A stretch of DNA of 64,000 nucleotides from NCBI GenBank assembly GCA_016795325.1, contig JAEUHY010000036.1:1-64000 (forward strand), given 5' to 3'. Below the pieces are notes generated by a model. It was not told where the DNA came from, ran no database searches, and was given only the letters and a program-made list of their open reading frames with translations. This DNA comes from Planctomycetota bacterium (GTDB lineage Bacteria; Planctomycetota; UBA1135; GCA-002686595). Positions within the stretch are counted from its first letter, which is position 1; every line of letters begins with the position of its first letter. Below, in pieces: positions 52,384 to 62,256 of the stretch. Both the position numbers and the translations under genes were made by a program.

Positions 52384-53448
52384 CGCGCGGGGACTCCGAG
52401 AAAACGTGAGTGGTGTCGGTGGTGCGGGCTCAACAGGCCGCGGCCCCGGCTGAACTGGGACACAAGTGCAAGAGTAGGAGAATGGGCAGAGTTCGAGGGG
52501 CGCACGGTGCGCCAACTCGTGGAGTTTCGCGTTGGCGCGTGGCTGCGCGACGATTCGGCGGGAGGGTCGGGCGCCAGTGGCCGACTAGCCATCGCCTCGA
52601 GGTTGGTCGTTGCGGGGCCGCAGTCGATCACGGCGCGCGCTCCGCGACGGACCTGTCGCATCACGCTCCGACTGCGCACGCGAACCCAGTCCTCATCTCC
52701 GCCCTCGTCGCCGTTCCGGCCCCATCGAGGCGCGGAGGAGCACCGCTCGCCAAACGGCCAATGTGCGCGATCGACTCGGTGTTCTCGAGCGACCTGCGGG
52801 ACGAAGCGCTCGCCAGCGCGCTCAAGCATGGTTCTGCCAGAAGTTGGAGGTCGCGGCGTCGTCGCCCGCGCGAGCGGCGCCTCTGCCGAGCGCGGCGAGC
52901 TCCGACGAGCCCGTCGATCGCCTTGCCCTCGGCGCGCTCGTCGTCGCACGGCGGCCGCCAGCACCGCAACGATTCGGGCAACGGGATCGAGCCCCCATGA
53001 GCGGTGATCAGCGGGCAGTGCGGTGAAAAGGTGCTTGAAGCGCGGAAGCAACGTCCGGTCGCTTCGGAACCAAGAGCAAGATCGAGCGGCGAGACGCACA
53101 GCACGACGCCGTTGCGTCCTGCAGCCTCCGAGGCAAGTCCAAGGAGTTCGCTGAGAATGGCACGTCGTCGCGCGAGGCAACTTCCCGCTCCGAGCCGGCG
53201 CGTTCTGAAGCGCAGGCGCGCCGAACAACGCCATCGGCCGGCGACAAGAAAGCAGCGCTGCGCTGCGGCCTTCAGCGCGACTCTCGAAGTCCGCGCTGGA
53301 CAACGGCTGAAGCAGGCATGTACGGCGCCTATCGAGCGTCCCAATTCGCTCGGATTGTTTCGATGGCGCGGTAGTCACGCGCAACGCATGAGCTACGGCG
53401 GCCGGGCGGTCAGTCGAATCCCAATCCCGTTTTGGAGGCTGAACTCAC
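52384..53448. other. Divergent intergenic region with one remnant
   Basis: About 1.06 kb between two divergent surface-protein genes. It includes the HhH-GPD-like remnant at 52660-52805. GGAGG eight bases before 53449 is the ribosome binding site of the right-hand gene. No intact gene. Confidence 0.45.
52660..52805 (+). pseudogene. Remnant of the HhH-GPD-like gene
   Basis: Plus-strand DNA around 52750-52790 contains GCGATCGACTCGGTGTTCTC, nearly identical to 6099-6119. The surrounding frame (PVLISALVAVPAPS, then MCAIDSVFSSDL) aligns with the first ~45 residues of the protein at 5979-6692 (VVAACRSVLANSGP, LPLCVIDSVFSIGV). The rest of the gene is absent. Confidence 0.6.
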
Positions 53449-55227
53449 ATGAAGTTCTGGAAACGAGGTCGATGGTCCCCGTTCACGCGCGCAAGCGTGC
53501 TCGGGCCGTGTGTCGCGCTCGGATGGATCGCGGGCGCCGGAGCGTCCGCGACGGCGCAACAGTCCGTGATCCGCGGCAGTGTGGCGTCCGACGGCAGCGA
53601 AGGGCCGCGCGAATCGACGGCGCCGGCGCTGAGTCGCGACGCGCGCTTCGTCGCGTTCGAATCCGACTCGCAACGCCTGACCCTCCGGGATCTCAACGGT
53701 CTGCGCGACGTGTTCTTGCGGGACACGCATGCACGCACGACCCAGCTCGTCAGCGCCGATCCCACCGGTCGCGCCGTGGGCGGCAACGGCCCGCGCATCT
53801 CGGACGACGGCCGAAGGGTCGCGTTCGTCTCGAGCTCTCCCGCGCTGACCTCGGGCGCATTCAACGGGCAGAGCCATGTCTTCGTGCGTGACATGCTGCT
53901 CGGCGCGACGACGATCGCGAGCGTGGGACCTTCCGGCGGCCAGCTCGCATCGGGCGTCGCCCACGGCCAGTTCGACTTGTCAGGCGACGGAAACGTGCTC
54001 GCGTTCGTGTCGAGCGACAGCCAGATCCTGCCCGGCGACAACGATCTCGACGCTGATCTGTTCGTGCGCGATCTGGTTTCAGGCGCGGTCGTGTGCGCCA
54101 CGCTCGATTTCAACGGCCAGGTCATCGCTTCTCCCTCGCCGGTCGGCGCCGTGGCCCCGAAGCTCTCGCGCGACGGTCGCTACTGCGTCTTCCACTCGAA
54201 CTTTGCGACGCTCGTTCCCGGGGACACGAACGAGTCCTTCGACGTCTTCGTGTTCGACCGCGTGACGGCCACGACCACGCGTGTGAGCGTCTCGAGTTCC
54301 GGCGCGCAGGGGGACGGGACAAGTTGGATCTCTTCCATTTCAGCGACCGGTCGCTGGGTCAGCTTCCAGAGCTCCGCGACTACGTTCGCGCCGAACGCTT
54401 CCAACGAGTACCAGGCGTATCTCCACGACCGAGCGACCGGCATCACCGAGTTGCTCTCGGTCAACAGCGCTGGCGCGGGTGCTCTGGGAGGCGCCTCAAC
54501 GTGGATCGGCGCGGCGGTTTCGGACGACGGTCGCTGGGTGAGCTTCCAGTCGGACTCGCCAGACCTCTCGAACTCCGGACAGGGAGTGTTCGTGCGCGAT
54601 CGGGTGCTCGGCGCAACCACGCGGGTCGACGTTCCGATCTCGAGCAGCACTTTGGATGGACCCTCCGCTTGGCCAAGCCTTTCGGGCGACGGGCGCTGGG
54701 TCGCTTTCGCAAGTTCGGCTTCTCAACTGGCGCCCGGCGACAACAACGGCGTCGTCGATGTGTTCCTGGCGTCGACTCCTGCCAATGCGCCCACGAGCTT
54801 CTGCAGCGCCGGGACCTCTTCGAACGGTTGCTCGGCGACGCTGTCGGTCGTCGGTCAACCCCGCGTCGGCGGCGCCGCGCCGTGTTCACTCGTTCTCGCG
54901 CAGGCGGACGGTCAGTCGTCGACGCACCTGTTCTACGGCTTGGCGGCCTTCGGCAGCGCTCCGCCCAGTTGGGGCGGCGGCAGCGGTTTCCTGTGCGTGA
55001 AAGCGCCCTACCAGCGGATCGCTCTGGCCGCGACGCAGGGCTCGAACGGTCTGTGCGACGGCGCCGTCTCATTCGATTGGCGCGCGTACCAGCTCGCTCA
55101 ACTCGGCGCGCTCGGGCAGCCCTTTGCGCCGACGCTGCAGCTCTACGTGCAAGCCTGGGTTCGCGATGCTTCAGCGCCCGGCGCGTCGAACTTGTCGAAC
55201 GCAACCACTCTCCCGTTCTTGCCCTGA
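53449..55227 (+). CDS. Secreted PD40/TolB-like propeller protein with C-terminal module
   Basis: This is a 592-aa exported protein: signal peptide MKFWKRGRWSPF to ~SATAQQ. It has a series of PD40-type blades, each with a G-R-x-VAFxSxA pattern and a partner VRDxxxG strand: DARFVAFESDSQRL, GRRVAFVSSSPAL, GNVLAFVSSDSQIL, GRYCVFHSNFATLV, GRWVSFQSSATTFA, GRWVSFQSDSPDL and GRWVAFASSASQLA. This resembles TolB/WD40-like PD40 proteins. The C-terminal module (SNGCSATLSVVGQ, HLFYGLAAFG, GGSGFLCVKAP, GSNGLCDGAVSFDW, AWVRDAS, SNLSNATTLPFLP) closes it. The start is supported by GGAGG upstream. Confidence 0.85.
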   Translation: MKFWKRGRWSPFTRASVLGPCVALGWIAGAGASATAQQSVIRGSVASDGSEGPRESTAPALSRDARFVAFESDSQRLTLRDLNGLRDVFLRDTHARTTQLVSADPTGRAVGGNGPRISDDGRRVAFVSSSPALTSGAFNGQSHVFVRDMLLGATTIASVGPSGGQLASGVAHGQFDLSGDGNVLAFVSSDSQILPGDNDLDADLFVRDLVSGAVVCATLDFNGQVIASPSPVGAVAPKLSRDGRYCVFHSNFATLVPGDTNESFDVFVFDRVTATTTRVSVSSSGAQGDGTSWISSISATGRWVSFQSSATTFAPNASNEYQAYLHDRATGITELLSVNSAGAGALGGASTWIGAAVSDDGRWVSFQSDSPDLSNSGQGVFVRDRVLGATTRVDVPISSSTLDGPSAWPSLSGDGRWVAFASSASQLAPGDNNGVVDVFLASTPANAPTSFCSAGTSSNGCSATLSVVGQPRVGGAAPCSLVLAQADGQSSTHLFYGLAAFGSAPPSWGGGSGFLCVKAPYQRIALAATQGSNGLCDGAVSFDWRAYQLAQLGALGQPFAPTLQLYVQAWVRDASAPGASNLSNATTLPFLP

Positions 55228-55807
55228 TCGGAGTCGGAAAGGTCCGTAGGCACGCGTAGCTCGAACGCAGCCCCAGCATCGAGCGACAGCGCTCGGCGCT
55301 TGGGCTGCAGCCGACCGCGTGGCCTCATCACCACGCAGTCGAGCTCGACGCGGGACTCGGAGAACAGCGGACCGACAACGAGCAACCCTTCCGCCTCACA
55401 GTCCGTCGCCGTAGCTCCTCGTTGGCCATGCCAAGCGCGTCGCCGAGCCGCGCGCCAGGTGCACCGGCGTTGCTGGCGAACACTTGCGACCAGACACTCT
55501 CGCCCCTTGTGGCGCCCCTCACTGAGGAGCTGCGTCGAGCGAGCGGAAGCCGAGCGCAACCTCCGCCCTTGGCGAACTCGGAAACGAGCGAATTCAGCGC
55601 CGGAGTGATGCGCATTCGCGCAGTTCGCAGTGGTTGCTCGCCGTGCGTTCAGAAGGCCAAGCGCGACGCTTGGCCAATCGGTGCGACGAAATCGAGTGAC
55701 GCGCTCGTACTTGCGCTCACGCGCGCGCGTTGCGCGCCCGATGCTCGAAGCGTGAAAGCACCCGACGCGAATGGGGCACGCAGCGCGTAACAGCGCGTAT
55801 CAGCGAG
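55228..55807. other. Convergent intergenic region
   Basis: About 580 bases between two genes transcribed towards each other. Minus-strand frames (CEAEGLLVVGPLFSESRVEL and MRITPALNSLVSEFAKGGGC) look protein-like but lie in different frames and match nothing I know, so at most this is a decayed gene. No terminator hairpin stands out. Confidence 0.35.
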
Positions 55808-57442
55808 TCACTGCGGAGTGACCGTGAAGCTCGACACGATGAACGGCGGCAGCGTGGTCGCCGTGGGCAGCACGCCCCAGGTCGTCACGGTCAACTCACC
55901 CGTGCCGGGCGCAACTTCGAATTCGGTCCAGCCGAACGTGTGCGTCGCCGACCAGCTGCCGGAGGTGAGCGTGGCGTTGATCGGCGAGCCCGCGAGACCA
56001 ACGGTGTCGTAGCCCAGCGGCGCGACTTGCTGATCGATGAGCGTCTGCACGAACGCGTCCTTCCCCGGCAGCGGCAGAGACTGGTAGAAGGCGATCTGGG
56101 CCGGCGAGAGCAGACCGAGCGCGGAGGCGAGCCCCACGACGGTCGGGCCGAAGGGCTGGTTGTACGAGATCGAGCCGGTGGTGATCTCGAAGGCGCCGGT
56201 CGCTTGCTGCGGCTGTCCGGGGCCCGCGGCGAAGGTCAGGTTGTTGACGACCGTGCCGTGCACATCGGCGGCGACGAACACCACGTTGCGGATGTTGTTC
56301 GCGCTCACGTGTGCGAGAACCTCAGCGCGCTCGGCCGCATAACCTTCGTAGCGATCCTGTGCGGCGACCAGCCCGAGATTCTGGATCGGCTCGGGGATCA
56401 TGACGAACTTCCACTTGATGCCCGCCTGCTCGGCAGCCAGCAGATCGGCCTTCAACTCGTCGACCTGCACGCGGCCGAGCATGGTCCGCGCCGGGTTGTA
56501 ACTCGCGGCGAGGAACCCGAACACTTGGGTCGGGTCGTTGAGGTTGGCGACAGCGGGGAGAGGCTGGTCGCGGAACGAACGTGCGTCGAGCACCAGGAGC
56601 GCCGCATCCGAACCGTAGTTCATCTTGCGGTAGAGCTTGCGCTTGAACGCCGTGCGCGGGTCGCCGGTCTGGCCGTACGACGGCCGCGTGGTCGGCATGT
56701 ACTCGGTGAACGCGCGCAGACCGTTGAGGTAGAGATTCGTCTCGTTGATGTACGCGCCGGTGAGATCGAAGCGCGCATCGCTCGCTGGCGCAGCGCCGCC
56801 GGCGAAGTCGTTCGTCACTTCATGGTCGTCGATCGAGACCCAGAACGCCGTCGAGCGACGCAGGTCGCCGATCCCGTTGACGCCTGCGAAGGTGGACAGC
56901 ACCTCGATGTGCTTGTCGCGGAACTCGAACAGATTCGTGCATTGAGCGACGGGAACAAGCGGCGACGCAACGTCGGCATAGATCGTGTCGCCGAGCATCA
57001 CGAAGAAGTCGAGGTCCGCCGTCGCAGCATTGGAGAGAGACCCGGCGGGCAGGAAGTCACCGCGCGAATCGCCTGACACGCCGAAGCGCAGACCTTGCAC
57101 TCCCCCGCCGACACGCGGAGTCTTGAACACGCCCGTGTCGATGCCGCCCAGCGGAGACTGCACCTGGTAGTAGTACGTCGTGCCCGGAAGCAGGTTCCGC
57201 AGGAACATCTTGGCCGGCAGCGTTGTGTCGAGCACTTCGGCGGTGCGAATCGTGGCGCCGACGAACGTGGGATCGGTCGAAACCCGGAACGTCACGGTTC
57301 CGGCTGTCGCGGAACGCGCCCACAACACCGCGGAATTCGGCCCCACATCGCCTGCGGCCACCCGTTGCGGCAGATCGGGAGATTGGGCGTGAACGGCGGC
57401 GCCGAGGAGTGCGGCGGCAACGAGGGTGCAGGCGAGCTTCAT
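55808..57442 (-). CDS. PhoD-like metallophosphatase, secreted
   Basis: This is a 544-aa exported protein of the alkaline phosphatase D group: signal peptide MKLACTLVAAALLGAAVHAQ, then a fibronectin-like N-terminal domain (PDLPQRVAAGDVGPNSAVLW, VTFRVSTDPTF, YYYQVQSP). The metallophosphatase core has FGVSGDSRGDF, VMLGDTIYAD, FWVSIDDHEVTNDF and FVAADVHGTVV, the expected metal-binding Asp/His positions. PhoD enzymes are phosphodiesterases or phosphomonoesterases that use calcium and iron. No Pho-type regulatory site can be claimed. There is no strong Shine-Dalgarno. It ends convergently with the PD40 protein. Confidence 0.9.
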   Translation of the reverse strand: MKLACTLVAAALLGAAVHAQSPDLPQRVAAGDVGPNSAVLWARSATAGTVTFRVSTDPTFVGATIRTAEVLDTTLPAKMFLRNLLPGTTYYYQVQSPLGGIDTGVFKTPRVGGGVQGLRFGVSGDSRGDFLPAGSLSNAATADLDFFVMLGDTIYADVASPLVPVAQCTNLFEFRDKHIEVLSTFAGVNGIGDLRRSTAFWVSIDDHEVTNDFAGGAAPASDARFDLTGAYINETNLYLNGLRAFTEYMPTTRPSYGQTGDPRTAFKRKLYRKMNYGSDAALLVLDARSFRDQPLPAVANLNDPTQVFGFLAASYNPARTMLGRVQVDELKADLLAAEQAGIKWKFVMIPEPIQNLGLVAAQDRYEGYAAERAEVLAHVSANNIRNVVFVAADVHGTVVNNLTFAAGPGQPQQATGAFEITTGSISYNQPFGPTVVGLASALGLLSPAQIAFYQSLPLPGKDAFVQTLIDQQVAPLGYDTVGLAGSPINATLTSGSWSATHTFGWTEFEVAPGTGELTVTTWGVLPTATTLPPFIVSSFTVTPQ

Positions 57443-57623
57443 GTGGAATGGCTTCGTGAAGTTGGAGCGGTTCGCGCGGAGGGCCGAGACTGGACAGCGG
57501 GAAGATCGCTGCGCCGTGCAAGGACCAGCGGAAGGAATCACGAAGCCTTCGTGAGCTTGCGCCGAGACCTTGCGTCGCGACGCCATCGAAAAGCGCAGGC
57601 GCCACGCGCCGCTCGAGCATCAA

Positions 57624-58889
57624 CTACGGGCAGAACCACACCGCGAGGCTGTTGCTGAGACCTGCGTTCGTGCCGTCGGATTGCGCAGGGTCGCGGAACC
57701 AGAACTGGAAGTAGCGCTGCGAGCCGGCAGCCGCGGTGCTGATCGAGAACGGCGACACGCCCGCACCTGTCGCGTCGAGCTGGATCACGGGCAAACGCAG
57801 AAACGGCGTGGCGACGTAGCGCGTGCCGCCGAGAAACGGCGCCGACGCAGGCGCAGGACCGTGGAAGAAGAGCCCGGAACGAAGCGGAACAGCGTCGCTG
57901 ACGCGCAGCACGAAGTTTGCGCTCCCGACGGAAGGAGAGCCGCTGCTCGAGATGCGTGGCAAGCCGCCGAGCGACGTGAGCTTGCCCAGTCCGAAAGCTG
58001 CGCTGGCGCACCCGGCGACGAACGGCGTCTCGCTCGACCACGTCGGGCCCAACGGGTTGCCGCCAAAACGAACCTCGCCGTCGCTCGGACCGCTCGGCGC
58101 GGCGCTGAAGTCGAACAAGACGGCACCCTGACCTTCGTCGAAGTGGTACAGGCCTACGGTGTTGGCATCTGCGCCGAACGGCGCGCTCGGTACGGAGAAA
58201 CTCGCGGAGTAGCGAAGCACGTTCGAGACGCGCAGCTCGTCCAGGTATCCGTTGAACGAAGGGTACTGCGCACCGGCATCGTGCTTTTCGGCCGCGAGTA
58301 CGAGGAACGGGTCACTGTTCACACAGGCCCCGCCGCAGAAATTGCCGGGAACGCCGGCGTCCGGGTAGGAAATGTCGCCGTCGGGTCCGTCAGCTTGCGC
58401 CTCGAGCTGACCGTCGACGAAGACCCACAAGCGACCATCCGCGCGCCGCCTTTGCAGCGCGATGTGGCGCCACGTGTCGTCGAGCACGGCGCTCGCTGAG
58501 CACAACGTGCGATCGCCCGTGCCGGCGCCGCTCACGCCGAACACCACGCGGCCGCCCGCGAGCGAAACGCCGAACTTTCGGTCTTGGTTGTAGCGATCGC
58601 GGTCGAGCACGATGTTGCCGAAGATCCAGTCGACGTTCGCGCCGCAGCTCACCGGCGGGGCCGTGTTGTCCTGAGCTCGACCGCGCAGCCAGAACTCGAG
58701 CGTGAAGTCCTGCGCGCCGACGTCAACGTCCGGCCCAGGAGTCGCTGTCGCTGGGTCGTCGACACGGATCTTCACTCGGTCCGCGTCCGGCGCGTTCACT
58801 CCCCCGCCGAAGAAGCGCAGAGAACCGCCCTGTGCGCGCGCCGGCGCGACGGCCGCAGCCAAGGCGAGCACGAAGAGCAGTGACCTCAT
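57624..58889 (-). CDS. Secreted LamG-like (concanavalin-fold) protein with C-terminal module
   Basis: This is a 421-aa exported protein: signal peptide MRSLLFVLALAAAVAPARAQ. Residues ~30-250 form a LamG/ConA-like jelly roll: DFTLEFWLRGRA, KFGVSLAGGRVVFGVSGAG, DDTWRHIALQRRRADGRLWV, VDGQLEAQADG and GYLDELRVSNVLRY. The remaining ~140 residues are a shortened form of the C-terminal module (SSGSPSVGSANFVLRVSDA, GLFFHGPAPASAPFLGG, ATGAGVSPFSI, FQFWFRDPAQSDG, AGLSNSLAVWFCP). It is a probable carbohydrate or adhesion surface protein. It is followed downstream (minus strand) by PhoD after 180 bases. Confidence 0.85.
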   Translation of the reverse strand: MRSLLFVLALAAAVAPARAQGGSLRFFGGGVNAPDADRVKIRVDDPATATPGPDVDVGAQDFTLEFWLRGRAQDNTAPPVSCGANVDWIFGNIVLDRDRYNQDRKFGVSLAGGRVVFGVSGAGTGDRTLCSASAVLDDTWRHIALQRRRADGRLWVFVDGQLEAQADGPDGDISYPDAGVPGNFCGGACVNSDPFLVLAAEKHDAGAQYPSFNGYLDELRVSNVLRYSASFSVPSAPFGADANTVGLYHFDEGQGAVLFDFSAAPSGPSDGEVRFGGNPLGPTWSSETPFVAGCASAAFGLGKLTSLGGLPRISSSGSPSVGSANFVLRVSDAVPLRSGLFFHGPAPASAPFLGGTRYVATPFLRLPVIQLDATGAGVSPFSISTAAAGSQRYFQFWFRDPAQSDGTNAGLSNSLAVWFCP

Positions 58890-58995
58890 GACCAGAGAGT
58901 AGCTCCAGCACGAATCGGCGAGCGGGACTTCCGCCGCGCCGCTCTGCTGCAGCTGCACGCGCCGGTGGATCGACGGCGCGTCGCACGAAGGCGTC

Positions 58996-61050
58996 TCAGC
59001 GCCGCACTCGCAGCAGGTGCGATTCGCGGCTCGCGCGCACGAGTTCGAAGCGCGTCGGGAACTTCGCGAGCAGGGATGGACCGAGGGAGGGCGCGAAGGA
59101 GAATTGGCGCGCGCTCTCCCGCTCGATCGGCTGCGCCAAGCACACGAGGTAATCCAACTGCGCGGCGGCGGCGGCGGCGGCGAGTTCGTCGAGGTTCGCT
59201 GCGCTCGCGAGCGCGACCACACGGTTGTCGAAGTGCTCGCCGTAGAACGGGAACGTGCGGAGGTCGCCGTGCACTCCGATGGTCACGCCACGCAACTCGC
59301 GATGCGCCCAGGCGGCGAGCTCGCCCCAGCCGCGCTCGCTGGACGAGTCGCGGTAGCCGAAGCCGGGATCGTATTGCCACTGCGCGCGCCAGCTCTCCAC
59401 TCGCCATGCGAACGCCGCGAGCGCGAGCAACGTGCACGACGAGAACACCGCGCTCGGCGTCGCGCTCGCGAGACGTTGGGCGGCGCGGACCACGCCCTGT
59501 GCGTGCGGAAGGAACGCTGCGGCGCAGGACGCGGCCAGCAACCACGGCGCGTACGGGGACATGCGCCACAACGTGTACGCCGCAGCCGCGAGAAACAGCG
59601 GCGCCCAGCGCGCCGAACCGCTCCACGCGCTGTGCGCCACCGCGAGCAGCGCCGCCCAGCCGATCAGGTAGCGCATGTTGTAGTAGGGCTCGTGCGAAGG
59701 AACGTTGAACGGCTGGTGCAGGAACGCGACGAACGCGCCGACGAGCAGCAGGACGAGAGCGAGCACGTCGCCAAACTTCTTGCGCCGCGCCGCCAGAAGC
59801 ACGAGCAGAACAAGCGGCGCGAGCGCGAGCAGCGGGAACAGCAGACCGTGCGCTCGATGGAAGTAGCGCCAAGCACGAAGGAGCAGCGGCAAGTTCCAGC
59901 CGACGGTCCGCTCCGCCAAGCGCGCCGCGTCGAGCGGCCCGTCGAAGAACAGGAACGGCGCGGGATAGAGCGGGCTGCCGAACTCGATCCAGTTGCGCGC
60001 GTACCACGGACCCGCGAGAGCGAGCGCCGAGAGCAGCGCGCAGAGGAGTGCGCGCCGTGGAGCAGCGCCGCGGCGCGCGATGAGCGCTTCCACAGCGCAC
60101 GCGGCGACGATCAGCGCGGCGTAGAACGGCCCTGAGTACTTCGCGGCTGACAGCGCGCCGAGCGCGACGCCCGCGAGGATGCCCCGACGTGGCTCGCCGC
60201 TCGCGAAGACGTCGCGCACGAGCGGAAAGGCGAGCACGAAGGCCGCGCCGAGCAGCAGATCGGTGCCCTGCGAACGCGAGGCGAGGAGCACGACCCACGA
60301 AGTTGCGACGTAACACGCAATGGCGGCGGCGCTCGAGCTCGCTGCGCCCGCGCGGCGCGCCGCGAAGTGCGTGGCGAACAGCAGCAGCGGCAACTCCAGC
60401 AAGCCGAGCAACGCGAGATGCTCGGTGCGCATCGGCAGCGCGAACGCGGCGAGGGCGGCCTGACGCAGGCCCGGGTATGCGCGCGCGACCAGCGGAATCG
60501 ATTCGGGAACCGTGATTGCGCCGTCGCGGATCCACTCCGCCACGAACGGCAGGTGGTACCACATCGCGTCGGCCTCCTGCGTCGTGTAGCGCAGCGCCTT
60601 CGTGGCCTCGAGCGCCCAGACCGCGGCGAAGAGCGAGCCGGCTGCGCCGACGGCGAAGGTCGGCCGCTGTGCGAGAAAACGAGCCAACGCGACGCGCACC
60701 CACGACTCGCGCGGTTTGCGCGCGAGTGCAAGCTCCAGGCCGCCGACCAACGCCAACAGCCAGTGCAGCTGAAGCTTCGCGACGAAGCCGAGCTCCGTCG
60801 CCGCCAGCGCCGGGATGCACACGACGAGGAGCAACGCAGCTGCGATGCGCAGATCGACGTCGGCCGCCGGCGCGAGCCACGCCGCGCCGCGCAGCGCGAG
60901 ACTGACGATGCACGCGGAGAGTGCAGCGAACGCAAGTGCACCGAACTCCGTCGTGTGCGCGACGCTCGGAACCAACGCGGCAAGCAATGCGGCGAAGAGC
61001 GCGACAATGGCGAACACGGGCGGGCGGCGGAGCAGTTCGGACGGTGACAT
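58996..61050 (-). CDS. GT-C-type membrane protein (dolichyl-phosphate-mannose mannosyltransferase-like)
   Basis: This is a 684-aa integral membrane protein with about 12-13 hydrophobic segments from residue 10 to ~560 and a ~120-residue soluble C-terminal part. Features of GT-C glycosyltransferases are the first periplasmic loop ALRYTTQEADAMWYHLPFVA with acidic residues in a loop after TM, then EWIRDGAITVPES. RYFHRAHGLLFPLLALAPLV and EPYYNMRYLIGWAALLAVAH complete the polytopic region. The substrate and the acceptor are not inferable. Very Ala/Leu-rich codon usage is shared with neighbours. No strong Shine-Dalgarno precedes the ATG. Confidence 0.65.
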   Translation of the reverse strand: MSPSELLRRPPVFAIVALFAALLAALVPSVAHTTEFGALAFAALSACIVSLALRGAAWLAPAADVDLRIAAALLLVVCIPALAATELGFVAKLQLHWLLALVGGLELALARKPRESWVRVALARFLAQRPTFAVGAAGSLFAAVWALEATKALRYTTQEADAMWYHLPFVAEWIRDGAITVPESIPLVARAYPGLRQAALAAFALPMRTEHLALLGLLELPLLLFATHFAARRAGAASSSAAAIACYVATSWVVLLASRSQGTDLLLGAAFVLAFPLVRDVFASGEPRRGILAGVALGALSAAKYSGPFYAALIVAACAVEALIARRGAAPRRALLCALLSALALAGPWYARNWIEFGSPLYPAPFLFFDGPLDAARLAERTVGWNLPLLLRAWRYFHRAHGLLFPLLALAPLVLLVLLAARRKKFGDVLALVLLLVGAFVAFLHQPFNVPSHEPYYNMRYLIGWAALLAVAHSAWSGSARWAPLFLAAAAYTLWRMSPYAPWLLAASCAAAFLPHAQGVVRAAQRLASATPSAVFSSCTLLALAAFAWRVESWRAQWQYDPGFGYRDSSSERGWGELAAWAHRELRGVTIGVHGDLRTFPFYGEHFDNRVVALASAANLDELAAAAAAAQLDYLVCLAQPIERESARQFSFAPSLGPSLLAKFPTRFELVRASRESHLLRVRR

Positions 61051-61788
61051 CGAAAGCAGCGAGGTTATCTCGCGTCCCGCCGCAGAACCTGGCGCGACTG
61101 ACCCGCGGCTCCTCGCGCGGAGCGAACGGACGTCGGCGGCGATCCGGCGGCCCGTTGACGACCTGCTTGGCGCGCGATTCCGATGCGAACGCTTCGCCGC
61201 GAGGATCGCTCGCTGGGTGCGCCGCACAGGACGGCGACTTGGCTTCGCGCCTGCCGAGACACGCAACCAAGCGGAATCGCGGCGGCACAAGCTCCCGCGC
61301 TACGCGATCCGCAGCGGCGCAGCGAAGTGCTGGCGGCGCTGCGCGGGGCTTGTTCCGACATCGAGTCGGCGCGTTCTAGCGCTGCAGCGCGCCTGACGAC
61401 GTGCTCAACGGCCGCGGACGCGCGTGAGCTTGCGTGCGAGCGCTGCGAATCCCTTGGATCCGCCCTTCAGCGCGACGGCTCGCCGCGAGCTCGCCGTGCG
61501 TCGCGCGAAGGAGCTCCTGCGACTCTCGTGCGAGCGCGTGGGTCGCACTCAGCGCGGCGCGCAGGCCACGCACGCTCAAGGTCGAGCGTCAGTTCGGTGC
61601 AGCGCCGCAGCACAGCTCGAAACGACTCGCGCGCGCCGTCCGAGTTCGACTCGAACGGCGCGCGCGAGGGTGTACGAACAGCGCGCTCAGCTCCGGAGGC
61701 CCCACGCCTTCCAAGCTGCCGCGCGAGCGGGACCGTAGCTCAGGCACGCGCCTTTGGGGCGCGCACTGGCCAGCCCCGCAGGCGGTGC
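61051..61788. other. Intergenic gap
   Basis: About 740 bases between the GT-C protein and rpsU, both on the minus strand. Frames are of random quality. ACGCGCCTTTGGGGCGCGC (around 61745) can fold into a short GC-rich hairpin about 25 bases past the rpsU stop; a terminator role is possible but no U-run is present. Confidence 0.35.
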
Positions 61789-62070
61789 TTAGACCGCGGA
61801 GGGAATCTGGTTGCGGCCGCCGGGGCCACGCGCGCCCATCGGACGGCGACGCGGCTGCTTGCCCATGATCAGGTCGCGCGCGATGCGCGACGCGCGTTGG
61901 ATCGTGCGCAGGCGCTCGCGGCGCTCACGGCGCAATTTGTCCGAGCGCTTCTCGTGCCAGGTGCGGGCCTTGGCGAGGCGGAACACACCGCTGTAGTTGC
62001 ACTGACGCTTGAAGCGGCGGAGGGCGGCTTCGAGGGATTCGTTCTGACGGACTTGGACCTTGATCGTCAA
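61789..62070 (-). CDS. rpsU: Ribosomal protein bS21
   Basis: This encodes a 93-aa small-subunit ribosomal protein. The start codon is TTG at 62070 because the family begins TIKVQVRQNESLEAALRRF. The core then continues KRQCNYSGVFRLAKARTWHE and RSDKLRRERRERL. E. coli bS21 has 71 residues; the extra C-terminal ~20 residues (PRRRPMGARGPGGRNQ) are an extension of basic type. It binds 16S rRNA near the platform. AGGA lies ten bases upstream. It is divergent from recD2, sharing a 186-base intergenic region. Confidence 0.92.
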   Translation of the reverse strand: MTIKVQVRQNESLEAALRRFKRQCNYSGVFRLAKARTWHEKRSDKLRRERRERLRTIQRASRIARDLIMGKQPRRRPMGARGPGGRNQIPSAV

Positions 62071-62256
62071 GCGGCGGATTCCTGCGGCTTTCGGGTGCGC
62101 CTGGTGCGCGGCCCGAGGGGTTGGCGTGGGCAAAATAGGGCGGGAGATGCTACACACGCGCCCGGCGCCTGGAAAGGGGCCGGCGGCGGCGCGCGACCGG
62201 ACTGGATCGGCGCGCGCGGCCCGTCCCTCGAGCCTCGACCGACGCGCGGCGCACCC

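Noticed and set aside
61720..61800. A tRNA-like start CGTAGCTCAG near 61734
   Set aside because: No acceptor, anticodon or T-arm can be built around it.
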